64,000 nt of DNA from Entophlyctis helioformis (GCA_025526915.1 JAHLKH010000054.1:84099-148098), one strand, 5' to 3'. Positions 36,200 to 48,200 are shown, numbered from the stretch's first letter. The notes: generated from the letters alone by a model not told the origin. Numbers and translations are program-made.

Positions 36200-36759
36200 C
36201 TGCTCCTTCCATGAGAGCTTGGGTTCTGTGCCGTTGGTCGTGTTGTTGCGATCGGTCGTTGGGCGAGGGCGAGTGCGAGGGCGAGGGAGTAGAGCAGAAT
36301 TGACCAGATCAGATCAGGACAGGACAGATCAGTGCCAGTCCGCTTGCGTCGATTTTGGCAGTGCGATGCAGCGCCAGAAGCGGACGCGACGAAAGCAAGC
36401 CAGGCGGTGGCAGGAAAGACACGCCAGCAGAGGCAGACGGCGGTGGGTACGGCAGTGGACATGGTAGGCGGTGGCGTGCGTAGCAGTGTCTTTGATCAGC
36501 CTTATCGACATGGCCGGCCTGCATGGCTGCTCTCCGCTGCCAGACGCTGTATTTGTTCCCATGCGAGGCACCAGAACAAACCAGGCACGCCAGCAATGCG
36601 GCAGCTCACAGCGCCAGCAGCTCTGATCGCAATAGCCTTCCCGTCCACCCGCCACGAACGCGGACCTATCGCCCGCCGCCCGCCACCGTCCGACCACTGC
36701 CCGCCGCCCCCAGCACATCGCATGCGCACTCACGCACGCAACGTACCTTTGGTGGTCAT

Positions 36760-37600
36760 CGTGTCGTTCTGTCCGTGTCAATAGATATCCAGCGAAAAGT
36801 GGCTCTGTTGGCGAGTGATGCGGAAACAACCACCAGCCCCTTTCCAAGCCAGAAAAGGTCGCCCAACCAACACAATGGATTGGCACGAAGCCAGTGGATG
36901 GAGAGGACCCACGGCCAAGGAAGTCGGCCGGCCATCAGGAGCTCGTTTGGCCGGTCGACTGAGGACGCGGACGAAAGAAAGCCGAGCCGACCAGTGCTTC
37001 GCATCACCATCACGACATGTCCATTTCGGAACACGTCCGAATAGCATCGCCAACACTTGCCTTTCTTGCCGTTGTCGTCGCAGTCGGTGCAGGCGAGACA
37101 GACGCACCCGCCAGCCGGCTTGAGAACGACGATGTGGAGGACGGTGAGGCGGCGGTCATGAGCAGATCCATGCCGATGCCAAGAACATCGCAAGCGATAT
37201 CCACGGCCAGTGGGTTGCTTCTGGAGCACAACGGTACGCCGAAACGCGGGCAACAGTGTGGAGAGTGGTCGAGGCAGGGTGGTCCAAAGCGTATCGGCAA
37301 CACACGCAGCATGAGATCAGTGGCAGCCACCGGTTCTCAAGGTGGGCCGCAGGTCAACGGCAACACGGCACGCCGCTTGCGCCGCAAGAATCATGCAGTG
37401 CACGGGCCATAGTCGGCACACGGGCCAACTCGCCCATTTTGGTGAGCATACGATCCGCCTGACCGTCCTTCTCACATACAGCGTTGAGTGAGTCAGGACA
37501 TCCACTGACGGCAAGCGGTCGTGATGACAGATGCGCCGAGTTGAAATGCACACGGCGGTGTTGGGTGGCAGCAAGAAGGACAATGTGTGGGCAGACTGCC
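36760..37600. other. Intergenic region upstream of the rhodopsin-cyclase
   Basis: No convincing gene. A minus-strand Cys-rich stretch at about 37030-37110 (CLACTDCDDNGKKGKC) is the only protein-like text and could be a far 5' exon of the cyclase gene, or chance. Otherwise nothing recognised. Confidence 0.4.
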
Positions 37601-37604
37601 AGGA

Positions 37605-39155
37605 TTGAAGGCATGTCGTAGTGAGCATGATCTGGCAGAAGCAAAGCAGAAGCGGCCTTAAGAGAAGGCGAATGTCGGGACAGGGGAGTTGAATCAGATG
37701 GTTGATAACCCTGTCTCTTCGGCCATGAAGTGGATGATGGCTGTAGCAAGGATCGTGTTGCTGGTCGCGTTTATGGCTGGCTGCACATAGACGATCACAA
37801 AGGCAGCCAAGCCTCCCAAGTATGGACATCAGAGATCAAACACAAGCCAGCCCGTTCATTCAATAGGCTCGTTCATCAGATCGTCGAGACGAAGCGCAAA
37901 GTCCAGATCGTCGTTGTCTTCAGCATCGCGAACCATGGCAGCACGCTGCTCTGCTGTCAGCGATCGCGCGAGAAGCCGAGCAATATCGTCGTCGGCAGCG
38001 TATGCAATGGCCTTGTACGTGAAGCCCTCTGTGCGGTTGGCAAGCAGCCACTGTACCACCTCCAAATGCCCTTTCTTTGCTGCGTAATTGATCGCCCGAG
38101 TCGTGCATCCCTCTGTTCGATGCTCGTGCAGCCATTGCAAGACATCCAGATGTCCCCACCTGCTGCCCAATCCATCGCCCAAGTCGTGCATCCTTCAGTG
38201 CGGTTGGCATGCAGCCACTTGACCGTGTCCAAATGGCCAAACTCCGCTCCATTGTCGATGGCCTTTGATGTCGCACTCGCGTCTCTGGCCGACAGCATCT
38301 TGATGACGTTGAGCGACCCTTGCCATGCAGCATCGTCAATGCGGCTTGTCGAACCAGTGAAGCCGATTGTCTCAACCGCCTCCAGTGGGATGAGATTGTT
38401 GTCCAGCATGAACTCGAGGAACGCCGCGTGATCGCCTTTGACGGCAACCATGGCGAAGTCGTCGTGCGGCATGAGAGGGAGACTGTCGAGCCACATGTGC
38501 CGGATGGGGATCGTGCACATCCCATGGCGGATCTCGATGTAGGATTTGCTGAAGAGTCTTGGCAGGTTGTGGTAGGGAAAGCGTGCCCACAGCCGATGGT
38601 ACATGCTGCGGCTGCTGACGTGCGCAAAGTCCTTGGGGAGCAGATCGGCGTCCGGAAGCAGAGCAAGGTCGCCCTGCCAGTCCATCTTGAACGCATCGAC
38701 CCACAGCGCTCGTTTGGCATCGTCGTCCATCTTGGCAGCATCGAGATGGCCGCACAGCAGCTGCGTGAGCGGGCCAGCATGCCGCAGGATCTTGGCTTTC
38801 AGCTCGTGCGGATACAGCGTCCACCAGTCGGTTGCCTTGACGGCACGGCCAGCCTGCAGCCGGGCAGCCTCGGTGTAGCGGCTGCTTGGCGGGCTGGCTG
38901 TGACGGCGGCAGTCACAGGGCACGGCTGTGGCAGTTGCTGCGGCTGCTCGACCAGGGTCTGTTGGTGCAGGTGCAGTGGCAGGAGACGCACAAGAGCAGC
39001 AAGCGAGGCACGAGGTCTGTGCGACCAGCAGCCACAAGAGCATCGTTGACAGCAGCCACAGTGTCGTGCAGCGTCTGGCTGTCCACTGCGTCGCTGCTGC
39101 TGCTGCGCTTCCGTTTGTTGCTTGCGTTGTTGCTCGCTGGCATCACTTGGCTCAT
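37605..39155. repeat. Segmental duplication, copy B
   Basis: Partner of 30485-31986, same orientation; see copy A. The 3' flank match begins near 37620 at GAGCATGATCTG and runs to the gene stop. Confidence 0.8.
37856..39155 (-). CDS. Ankyrin-repeat protein, family copy B (frame-broken)
   Basis: Same layout as copy A: N-terminus MSQVMPASNNASNKRKR with a basic, possibly nuclear signal, then AAGRTDLV, head domain TLYPHELKAKILRHAGPLTQ and SSRSMYHRLWARFPY, and ankyrin repeats (WLHANRTEGCTT, GHLEVVQWLLANRTEGF) ending LDDLMNEPIE. The frame changes near 39000 and at 38155; the second is within GGTGGGGAC, where one more G would restore register. The middle frame is otherwise free of stops, so sequencing error is as likely as inactivation. 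A role as protein-binding adaptor is inferred from the repeats. Confidence 0.65.
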
Positions 39156-39411
39156 TGTGGCTGATCTGTGATACGATGCCGAGATGTGCGACAAGCAAGC
39201 GTTGTGCAGCGTTTCTGATGGTGATGCTGGTGCACTTGCTGCCTTGACGAGCCGCACACTGCCATGCATGCTGCAGTGTCACACAGCCCGCCAGCACAGA
39301 TACACAGCCATACAGCAACGATGACGCACATGGCTAGCACGGCAAGAGCGACAGCAGCAACACAGCCCTGCTCACAGATCAGCCAACATTCGCCATGAGA
39401 TCACTGAGCCA

Positions 39412-40000
39412 GTGGCAGCAACAGCTGCCATGCTGCGTCTGCAATGGATCGCACTTGGATGCCAGTGCATCTGGACGGCCAAGTCGTGTTCCTTGGACCG
39501 CCGACTGCCCTTTCCGTCCCTCACTGCATCCATGGCACATGCCGTGATGGCCTTTCTCGCACTGCTCACTGGATGCACAGCCGACCGATGGCGACCAGAG
39601 GCAGGCATGCCAGCCTGTGCCATCCTGGCGACTCTCTCATGGCGCACCAGGACCGCAGCGAGATCGACATGGACAGCACGCTCGTCAGTTTCTCTGTGGG
39701 GCTGGGCTGTGTGCTGCTGTTTGGATGCGAGATGGCGACGAGGTGCCGTGGGACTGCTGCTGCAGAGCGGCGATGTGCTGGTGATGGCTGGGTCTGTGCG
39801 ACGGGCATTCCACGGTGTGCTGCTTGTGGTGGATGGGACAATGCCTGTGTATCTGGCTGACGACGCAGGAGCAGATGGCGATGGATGGGCCGAGTGCGGG
39901 CAGTTCATGGCACACACGCGGCTGCATGTAAATGTGCGGCAGGTGCTTGCCATGGCTGCTGCTGCTCAGTCTGCTGCGCTGCCTGCCAGCCGTGCCACAA
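39412..40000 (+). pseudogene. ALKBH1-like 2-oxoglutarate/Fe(II) dioxygenase, frame-broken
   Basis: Three frames in turn give the AlkB-homologue-1 pattern: LQWIALGCQCIWTAKSCS and PFPSLTASM, then GDSLMAHQDRSEIDMD with the iron-binding HxD, SFSVGLGCVLLFG, then LLLQSGDVLVMAGS with the second metal His in RAFHG, and RLHVNVRQV with the 2-oxoglutarate Arg. ALKBH1 proteins demethylate nucleic acids (tRNA and DNA). Frame changes occur near 39620, 39728 and 39755, the last two each fitting one missing base. The N-terminal part normally before the WTxK block is not found, so the gene is also truncated or has an unseen exon. No active enzyme can be expected from the sequence as given. Confidence 0.7.
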
Positions 40001-40106
40001 CGACCGCGGTGCACTCGCACGCGTGCCTGCTGCAGCCAACGCGACTGATCTTGCCAAGATCACAGCGACAACAACCAACAACAACAACACAAGCAGCCGC
40101 AGCAGC

Positions 40107-41100
40107 ATGAGCACACTCGGCAGCACGCATGCGCAGAAAGCAACCACACACAGCAGCATCCACGCCCTGCCTGCTGCTCGCCAGGCGGCTCCTCCATCGT
40201 CGTCTGTGCCTGCAGTCTTCCAGCGGGCTGTGGCCGACTCGCTTGCCATGCTCGCCGCCATGACGCTCTCGCAGGTGCTGCCCGCCCACACCGGCTGCGA
40301 TCAACTCGCTCGCCTGGTCCGAGGACGGCAACCTGCTGGCTGGCTGGCTGGCTGGCTCTGACAGGCCTGCACTTCGCCATCTGGCGCTACGTCCCTGGCA
40401 GCAGCAACCCTGCCTTCAACCCGCCGCCATCGACACACTCGCCCCATGGTGCGTCACCGTCAAGACCCTTGCGTCGAGCAGCCCGCGACAGCACTCTCCC
40501 GCCACAGACCACCGGCTGCCCGTCCAGGCTCGTGTCCAGGTTCCCCACCGGCCACAGCGCCAACATCTTCTCGGCCATGCTCATGCCGTCGACCGCCAAC
40601 TCGGTCGTCGCTTCAGCAGCAGGTGACGGCCGTGTCCGCATCTTTGACGTGCACTGGTCTCTCGGATCTGCCAGCCCCAAGCCCCGCTCAACATTCACCT
40701 GCTTCACCGATCGTGCCAAACGACTCGCACTTGAGCCAGGCAACCCGTATCTGCTATGGGCATGCTCCGAAGACGGCACCGTGCATCAGTACGACCTGCG
40801 TCAGCGGCATGAATGCACTCGCGACGGATCATGCATGCCGTTTATCCGATTTGGACAGTCGCTCAACTGCGTCACCATGAGCCAGGCGTTTCCTGCGCAC
40901 ATTGCTGTTGCGGGCGATCATCCAGACGCTGTGCTGTTTGATCGGCGGTTTGTGACCAGGGCTGTTGCACGGTTCAGACCCAGCGATCCGAGCGTCACCG
41001 ACACTGGCCATGTCACGGGTCTGGCTTTCACTCGCGATGGGACGGAGCTGGCTGGCAGCTGGTCCAACTCGATCGCGTATCTTCTTGACATGAACACAAT
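40107..41100 (+). pseudogene. WD40 protein of the WDTC1/DCAF group, 3' truncated
   Basis: Starts MSTLGSTHAQKATTHSS; then AVFQRAVADSLAM, a first WD repeat (AHTGC, then NSLAWSEDGNLLA, LHFAIWRY) split by frame changes near 40298 and 40345, and from 40469 a clean frame with GHSANIFSAMLMP, ASAAGDGRVRIFDVH, LALEPGNPYLLWACSEDGTV, HQYDLRQ and VTGLAFTRDGTELAGSWSNS. This is the pattern of WDTC1/DCAF-type substrate receptors for CUL4-DDB1 ubiquitin ligase. Homology stops at about 41100, where a minus-strand membrane protein begins, so the last WD repeats and TPR region are missing. Confidence 0.72.
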
Positions 41101-41920
41101 AATGAAGGACCCAACGAGCACCCACAGCGGCACATACTCCCATCCGTCGCGGCATCCATTCACATCTGCCACCGGCAGCACGCTCGTCACGCTCAAAAAG
41201 TACGTGATGCTGAGCGTGATGGCTGTGATCATGGCCAGACTGAGGATGATCACAGACGCGAGGACCTTGTCGTAGAGATCGAGACGGATTCGCAGCTGCA
41301 TGGCTGTGCCACTCAGTCCCTTTTCCATGCCAGCGTCCCTGTAGTCCTCGCCGTTGGGGTCATAGAACCCAGCCGAGTCGACCTCCTTCTTGTCCGACTC
41401 TTTCTGGTTGTCGCCGCCACCTGGTGCTTGACTGACGGCATTGCTGGGGCGAGTGCTGCGCATATTGCGACGGAACGCTTCCGTGAGACCCTCCTCGTCT
41501 GCTGCTTTGGTCAGCCGGGCGATCTTGGCGCGCAGAGCGAGCAGCAGGATGGTGAAGCCGATGCTGAATGCCCACAGGTCCACGCCACAGAGCACGTACT
41601 TGCTCGCGGTGTCTTTCCGCCTGCATGTCAGTCTCTCTCTCTCTCTCTCTCTCTCTTGGCCATTGCACAACCACGCTGCGCAACACACAACCGCTGCTTA
41701 CAGTAGATCTGAGACACGAGCACAATGAGACCACCGCCGGTTGCGATGAGCGTGAGCCGCACTGATGTGATCTCAACAGAGTAGTATGTGGAGCGTCTGG
41801 CGTAGATCATGGTCGTGCCAATGTAGAACGGCAGCTACAGCGATCCGACAATGCCAATGCCCAGCGTGTATGCTGGCGACCATGCATTCGTTGTGCGCCA
41901 GTCTGGATGCACATACAGCG
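41100..41920 (-). pseudogene. Multi-pass membrane protein remnant, possibly 7TM receptor-like
   Basis: From MSSLYVHPDWRTTNAW at 41920 the frame gives helices SPAYTLGIGIVGSL, an in-frame TAG at 41834, LPFYIGTTMIYA, SVRLTLIATGGGLIVLVSQIY, an intron (donor GTAAGC at 41701) and, in the next exon, KYVLCGVDLWAFSIGFTILL, a long charged loop, VLASVIILSLAMITAITLS and PLWVLVGSFIIVF, where it stops at about 41100 against the WD40 remnant. Five to six hydrophobic segments with a large loop recall a 7TM receptor, but no family is assigned. The stop codon and the loss of the C-terminus make it non-functional as read. A CT microsatellite (41634-41656) lies in the intron. Confidence 0.6.
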
Positions 41921-42251
41921 ATGACATGCTTGTTGTGTTGGTGACTCTCTGGCCAAGTGCGTGTTTGGCCACGTCATCGCTTTCCGCCGCGTCCAGATGT
42001 GTTTGTGGTGGCTAGCCGCCGTTGATGCGCGTCTGCTGATTGGTCCATAGTCACGTGATGCGACCATCTGTTCCCACTTGTGCACATCACGCAAGACACG
42101 CCGACTCCATCGTCACATACACAGACGCAAGCTCCGCCTGCCAACAGCATCAACAGCCAACCCGTCTCTTGCTCTTCAAGTAAGCGCTCTCTTCTCCCGC
42201 TCATGCCGCCTCCCACTCTCGACTCTTTGACAAACCACTCTGTCTGCAGCA
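41921..42251. other. Intergenic region before the Crinkler gene
   Basis: No gene seen. The last ~60 bases are CT-rich and end in CTGCAG directly before the ATG, so a 5' leader intron may finish here. Confidence 0.45.
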
Positions 42252-43761
42252 ATGGCATCACCAAACGAGCTGTGGGTCAAGTTTGGCCGCTCGAACGAGA
42301 GTGTCCCAATCGCCGACTGTCAGTCTGTCTCCGACTTCATCAAGGCAGTCAAGCAGTGGTACTCTTCAGAACTCGATGCCGTCGGTATCAGCGATATCAG
42401 GCTCCATGCCGACTTGAGAGCCAAAGCCCTGCCCAGCAGTGCTCCTCTCGCCTCACTTCCTCCCGGGATGGGAACAAGCGACCGTCCGATCATTGTAAAA
42501 GCCAGCCAAGTCGAACGCCAGACAATCAATCACACCGGACGAGTACCTGGAATACAAACCGCCGGCTGCCGTGTTCTCTGATGTGATCACCAACAAGCGA
42601 TCAAAGACCACAGGCTCGACGCCAAGGCCACATGGGAAGAACCCCGAGATCCTCGCAGACTGGCCCGGCTTTATCGAAGCGGCTCAGTCGTTCAGTCTCA
42701 CGGACACGTCCCTCATTGAGCCTCCCGTCTTTCAGTTCTGCAAAGCCGTCGACTCTGAAAGGTCCCTTGAGACGGTCATTGATACCTACATTCTCTACAA
42801 GCTAAGCACCCTGCTGAGCCACTGCCGTTCGCCACTGGACTTCTCGGACGTCAGCCGTATTGATGGCCGGATGAAGGGTCGGCCAGATCACGTCCTCCAT
42901 AGTGGCGGCACTCTTATGTCATTCCTCGAGGTCAAGACTGTGTGGGATTTTCCCACTCCATCTGACAACGAGAGCATCGGGGGATGGTGGCGAAAGGAAG
43001 ACCCAGTACCCAGCCGCAAGGAAACAAGCATTGTGAACTCCATCGTGCAAGTCTACGGCTACTTGGCGCACAACGGGCTCAAGTACGGGATGCTTACCAA
43101 CGGCGAGGTGTTCTGGTTCTTCCATCGACCCAATGATCCCTATGCGCCGACACAGCTTCTCGTGTCGCCCGCCATCTCAGTTACTAGCAACAACCCGACG
43201 CTGTTTCGCGCGATGTTCTACTTCATCAGTCTGGTAGAGGTGGGCCACTCATCAGGCATCTCGCCAACGGCAGGCGAGCTTCCGCAGGATGTTGCTCAAG
43301 CGTCTAGCAGCGACGGTGGTCCATATGCACTTCCAAGCGGTTTCGACCTGAGCATGCACACCACTGTTCTGGGCAATGGGGCTTCTGGTGAAGTTTTCGA
43401 GTACTGCACCAGCTCTGGACAAGCACTCGCTCTGAAATGTTGTGACATGGACAACAACGAGGACGGGTATGAGATGGTCAAAAACGAGATCAAGGCTTAC
43501 CACCGCTTGTCTCCCCTGCAAGGTGTCTGCATCCCCAAACTGCACTTTTATGGCGAGTGCAATCGCATGTTTGTGATTGCAACTACCAAGATCCCTGGAA
43601 AAGCAACCGATCCCCTTCCAGATGAGATTGTTGAGGAGTTCAAGGCCAAGCTTGCACAGTATGGCATTGAGCACGGGGACTACCGGCCAGAGAATGTGCT
43701 GGTTGATGAGGATGGAAAGCATTGGCTGATTGACTTTGGCATGTCAACCTTGACTGGTTGA
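42252..43761 (+). CDS. Crinkler (CRN) effector-like protein, REase plus kinase type
   Basis: The first 95 residues (MASPNELWVKFGRSNESVPI, ADCQSVSDFIKAVKQWYSSE, then PIIVKAS) are the ubiquitin-like CRN header domain. The second frame, from about 42540, encodes VFQFCKAVDSERSLETVIDT, a PD-(D/E)XK-type nuclease core (GRPDHVLHSGG, FLEVKTVWDF), and a C-terminal protein-kinase-like domain with GNGASGEVFEY, ALKCCDM, HGDYRPENVLVDEDG and LIDFGMS. CRN proteins are known from oomycetes and chytrids, where the C-terminal toxin-like domains act in host nuclei. The two parts are out of register by one base near 42525 (an AATCAATC repeat), so the gene is broken, misassembled, or the header is fused by an unseen splice. 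No secretion signal is visible. Confidence 0.82.
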
Positions 43762-44042
43762 TGGACTCTGGCGAGCCGACTTCTGCCGCTGCTGTTTCTC
43801 TCAATGAATCCTGCTTCGCACGCCACTTGAGCATGTGAGATTCAGACGATCGATGTTTAGTGCCACTCCTTACAGCCCCCCTTGACGAGAGATCCCAGTG
43901 TAACTGTTCTTCGGTACAAGAGAGAGAGAGGCAGCATGAGCATTGCCAAACTGAACGCCTGCAATACGATTGCTACGACGCAGGGGAACAGAAGCGTTGT
44001 GATCCACTGGAGCAGGCACGCGGCGAGTCGGTTGAGGTGCGG
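43762..44042. other. 3' end of Ty3 fragment: polypurine tract and LTR start
   Basis: On the minus strand, downstream of the integrase ORF stop, TCAAGGGGGGC precedes TGTAAGG at about 43872-43886. The same junction is seen at the ends of the other two elements (58201 and 59817), so this is probably the polypurine tract and the first bases of an LTR. How far the LTR continues cannot be judged. Confidence 0.5.
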
Positions 44043-45240
44043 TTAGGCAGGTGTCCAATAAGCAGACAGGCACTGGTCCAGCAGATCAGGTGCAGTCTCG
44101 CGCAACTCGGCCTCTGAGTGGTACTCGTTGTGTTGCGGGCCGTAACCGAGGTACGAGACCACAAACGAACGATGGCCGTTGCGAGCGACCTTATGTCCAA
44201 CAATCGCGTCAATCTCCCACTCAGCTGCTGCAGGATCATCAGCAAAGGCGACTGCAGGCGACTGAGCAGGCAGTGGCCGGCCTGGGAAAGCAGCGGCCGG
44301 ATCGCGGTACGGCTTCAGCAGACGAACGTGGACCACGGATGCAGACGATGCATGGTTGGATGCAGAGCCAGCTTGCAGTTGAGACCATCCAGTGCGGCAT
44401 TGACCTCTGTGATCGGGAATGGACCCAGCCAGTTGGGCAGGAACGCATTGGGGCGATGCGTGTCGGTGGGCCACACAATGCCGGCGGCTTGCAGCATGAC
44501 CATGTCGCCGACGCGTAGGCAGGAGCATCACGGCGGTGGCGATCGGCGTTGCGCTTCTGTCGTACTTGAGCCTTGGCCAGGTTGGTTGTGGCGTCCACGC
44601 GAGCCTTGTCAATGGCGGCGAGCAGGTCGCGGACAGCAGGCGGCGATGATGCTGCAGGCTCGTGTGGCAGCGTGCGAGGCTCGAGACCAAAGGCGAGGAA
44701 GTACGGAGCATAGCCAGACGATGCGCTTGGAGCAGAGTTGAGGGCATGGACAGCCGCATCGAGCATGTGCTCCCAGTTGCTGCCGCGGTGGTTGGCGTAC
44801 TTGGACAGCAGGTCTTTGAGTGTGCGGATGGTGCGTTTGGACTGGCCGTCGGTCTCCTGGTGGCGGGCCGTTGCCATGACCTGCTCAATGTCCAGTGCAG
44901 CACAGAGCGCCGTCCAGAAGGCAGACAGGAAGGGAGCGTCGCGGTCCGAGACGATAGACGACGGCAGGCCGTGGCCAGCAAGCACCCATCGGTTGAGGAA
45001 CAGCGCGGCAAGATCCTCGGCAGTCGCATCGCGTCGCGTCGGCACGCACTTGACAAGCTTTGTCAGGCGATCCACAACCACAAACGCAGCGTCGTTGCCC
45101 TCGTCCGACATGGGCAGCAAGGCAATGTCGCAGGCCACAGACTCTCGTGCCGCCGTCGCTTGCTGCATCGCAGTCTGCGTCGTACACTTCGGTCGAGACG
45201 CTGCAGCCGACTGCTCCTCCCGACGCCCCGGCCCAAGCAC
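44043..45240 (-). mobile_element. Ty3-type integrase-chromodomain fragment
   Basis: Read in three frames, it encodes the DDE integrase core (AFVVVDRLTKLVKCVP, LPSSIVSDRDAPFLSAFW, ARHQETDGQSKRTIRTL), the downstream LGPFPITEVNAALDG block and a C-terminal chromodomain (EWEIDAIVGHK, FVVSYLGYG, TAPDLLDQCL). It parallels the intact element at 56800-57900 but is clearly diverged, so it is another family member. Gag, protease, reverse transcriptase and the zinc-binding head are missing; the 5' break is at about 45240, next to the ABC transporter remnant. Frame changes near 44520 and 44330 each fit one missing base, one of them at the WF pair of a HPW-F-HV block. Confidence 0.85.
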
Positions 45241-45249
45241 TCAGCGGCC

Positions 45250-48200
45250 GTCTGTCGCCTTTGATGCTGCGCCAGCACCTTCCACGACGACGACGACGAC
45301 CACCAACACCAACACAACCAACGCCGGGACTGGCGGCGAGCTGCCCGACAGTCAGCCACTGCCTCAACGTGCACGCAACGGCAGCATAGCCAGTGTCGCC
45401 CAGCTACGTGCAATCAACAGTCTCGGGCCGATCCGCCGCTCGCTTCTGTCGTTTGTGACGTTCAGCTGGCTGGGGCCGCTCATGTCCCGCGGTGCACGGC
45501 AGCCGCTGTCTGAATACGTACGTCGTGCTTGCCATCTGTATGCTGTGTGTGTGTGTGTGTGTCGGCCGTCACATCTCGGCAGCACAGCCTGCTTATCGAT
45601 GGCTGGCTGGCTGACTGGCTGTGGATGCATGCACAGGATCTGCCCGAGCTGGACGACAGCGACAAGGCGACGGCCAAGGCCCGCGCGCTGGACAGCTTCC
45701 ATGCCCGCATGCATGCGTTTGTCAACGACAGGCGCCGGCTCGGTGTTGCCGACGGCGATGCGTCCGAAGACGAGGGCGAGGCCGCTGCCTCGGGTGTGCG
45801 GTCCATTTCGCGGCCGAGTCTGCTCGGCGCGCTGCTCAAGGCGTTCTGGAAGCCATTGTAAGGCGGCATGGAGTCTCGAGTGTGCTTTGTGTGGAAACGA
45901 TACTGACGGCACGGTGGACAGCACAATCAATCTGCTGCTGAGAGCCCTGCAGGTCACGCTGTTCTTTCTTATCCCGTTCATGGTGCCGCAGGTACGGCGA
46001 TGGCGTGCCCTTGTCTGGCTGATGTGCACAGATCTGACTCGCTCGTGGACACACAGGTGCTGTATTTCCTCAAGCATGCAAAAGACAGAGCCAAGAACGG
46101 CGCTGCCAAGGGTCATTCGGGCGACAGCTCGCAGTCTGGCGCGCCACTCAACGGCACAGTCGAGCACCATCTCTTCCGTCGCGCGGGTGGCGGCTTTGTG
46201 GGCGACATCAAGCCGGTTGTGATCAATGGCTATGTGCTCGCGGCGATGCTGCTCGGTCTGCAGCTCATGCGCACGCTGTCCATGTACGCCAACTCGGCCG
46301 TCGTCCTCGACCTCAAGCTGTCGATCAAAGCGGCTGTCGCCGACGCCGTGTATGCCAAGTCTCTCCGTCTTTCGTCGCGGTCGCGCCAGACATTCTCGTC
46401 GGGCATGATCAACTCGCTCATTTCCCACGACGTGGATGCTGTCGTCACGTTCCTTAGTACGCTCAACGAGCTGTGGGCAGCGCCGCTCGAGATTGCGCTT
46501 GGCCTGTACTACTTTTACCAGCTGCTGGGCGACGCCATGTGGATTGCCGCCATGTCGCTGCTGTTCTTTGGGCTGGTGCAGTTCTGGCTCATGCCGCGCG
46601 CTGCCAAGAGCAAGGCGCAGTACATGACGTCCAAGGATGACCGCATCAGGAAACTCCGCGAGTACCTCTACGGTGAGTGGACTGCGCCGCCGCTTCGTTG
46701 CCTGTCTGTCGGTGTGCGTGGCTGCTGTATTGACACGTTCCATCCAATGGCCGACTTCACACACAGGCAACAAGATGATCAAGTACGAGGCTCTCGAGGA
46801 AGTCTTTTACGAAGAGATTGCCAAGATCCGCGAGAAGCAGCTGCACTACCTCCTCTCGACCGACATCCTCATTGGCTTCGTGTACCTCTGCGCCGTTTTC
46901 CAGCAATCCATGTCTCTTGTCCTCGCGTTCATCTACTACGCCTCGTCAGGCGGCCTGATGGAAGCCGAGATCATCTTTACCGCCCTGACCATCTTTGTGT
47001 TTATTGGACACCCGCTCGGCCATATCCCGACGCTCATCTACTACACAACCGAGAGCTCGACGTCGTACAAGCGCATTGACGTGTTCCTGGCTGCCCCGGA
47101 GGCGGTTGTTAGTGCCAAGCCCGTTGTCTTCAAGGCGGGCACGAGTCCTGGTCAACGCGGGCTCGCCACCGCAATGGCCGCCGAGACAGATGTCAAGACA
47201 GCTGCCTTGTTTGCCTCGCGCGACACCGTCATTGACACCAAGATGGCAGCGCTGCCAACGGCCAGCGTGACCCAGACCAAGGACCTTGCCGTCAAGCTGT
47301 TCCATGCGTCGTTTACATGGGAACGCCTGCGTGCACCGACACGCTTCAATATCAAGAAAGCCAAGCGCCGGCTTGTGAGGCTGCAGCGCGGCCAGTTGAC
47401 ACGGTTTGGCCTCAACCAGCCGTTCTCCTTTTCGAACCTCTGTCTCGAGATCCCGCGCGGCAGCCGCGTCGCCATTGTTGGACCAGTTGCGTCAGGCAAG
47501 TCGTCGCTCGTTGCCGCCATTGTAGGCGATATGTGCAAAACAGCCGGCCAGGCCATTGTGTACGGGTCGGTCTCGTACTCGGGCCAGGAGGCATGGATCA
47601 TGTCAGGCACCATCCGAGACAACATCACCATGGGACTCAAGGACCGACGACAGCGGCTGCGCGAGGCGATCCAAGCCACTGCGCTGGAGCCCGACCTTGC
47701 AAGACTGCCGCACGGAGTCCAGACGCACATTGGCAAAAAGGCGTCAACCTCTCGGGCGGACAGAAGGCTCGCATTGCGATCGCGCGTGCCATTGCCAGCG
47801 ATGCAGACATCCACGTGTTTGACGACCCTCTGTCGCACCTGGACGCACACACGGGGATGCGCGTGTTTGAAGACGCCATCTGTGGTGCGCTCAAGGACAA
47901 GACGGTCATTGTGTCCACGCATCGGCTGTTCCTCCTACCGTCATTTGACCTTGTTGTTGTGGTTGAGGACGGCAAGATTGTCGAGACGGGTGCATACGAG
48001 ACGCTGGTTGCAAACGAGGACTCGAAGCTGTCGCAGTTGATGCAGGACTACCACCATGATGAGAGCGGCGGGCTTTGGGCACAGGACTCGGACTCGGACT
48101 CTGACACGGACTCGGACGTCTCGGGGTCTGCCTCTGACACGGATTCAGTCATTGCTGCTGATGGCCGCGATGCGGATTTCTTGGCTGCTGGTCCATCGAT

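Noticed and set aside
36809..37123. Short ORFs in 36800-37412
   Set aside because: No consistent coding character or splice structure; only the Cys-rich stretch near 37070 is noted as a possible exon.
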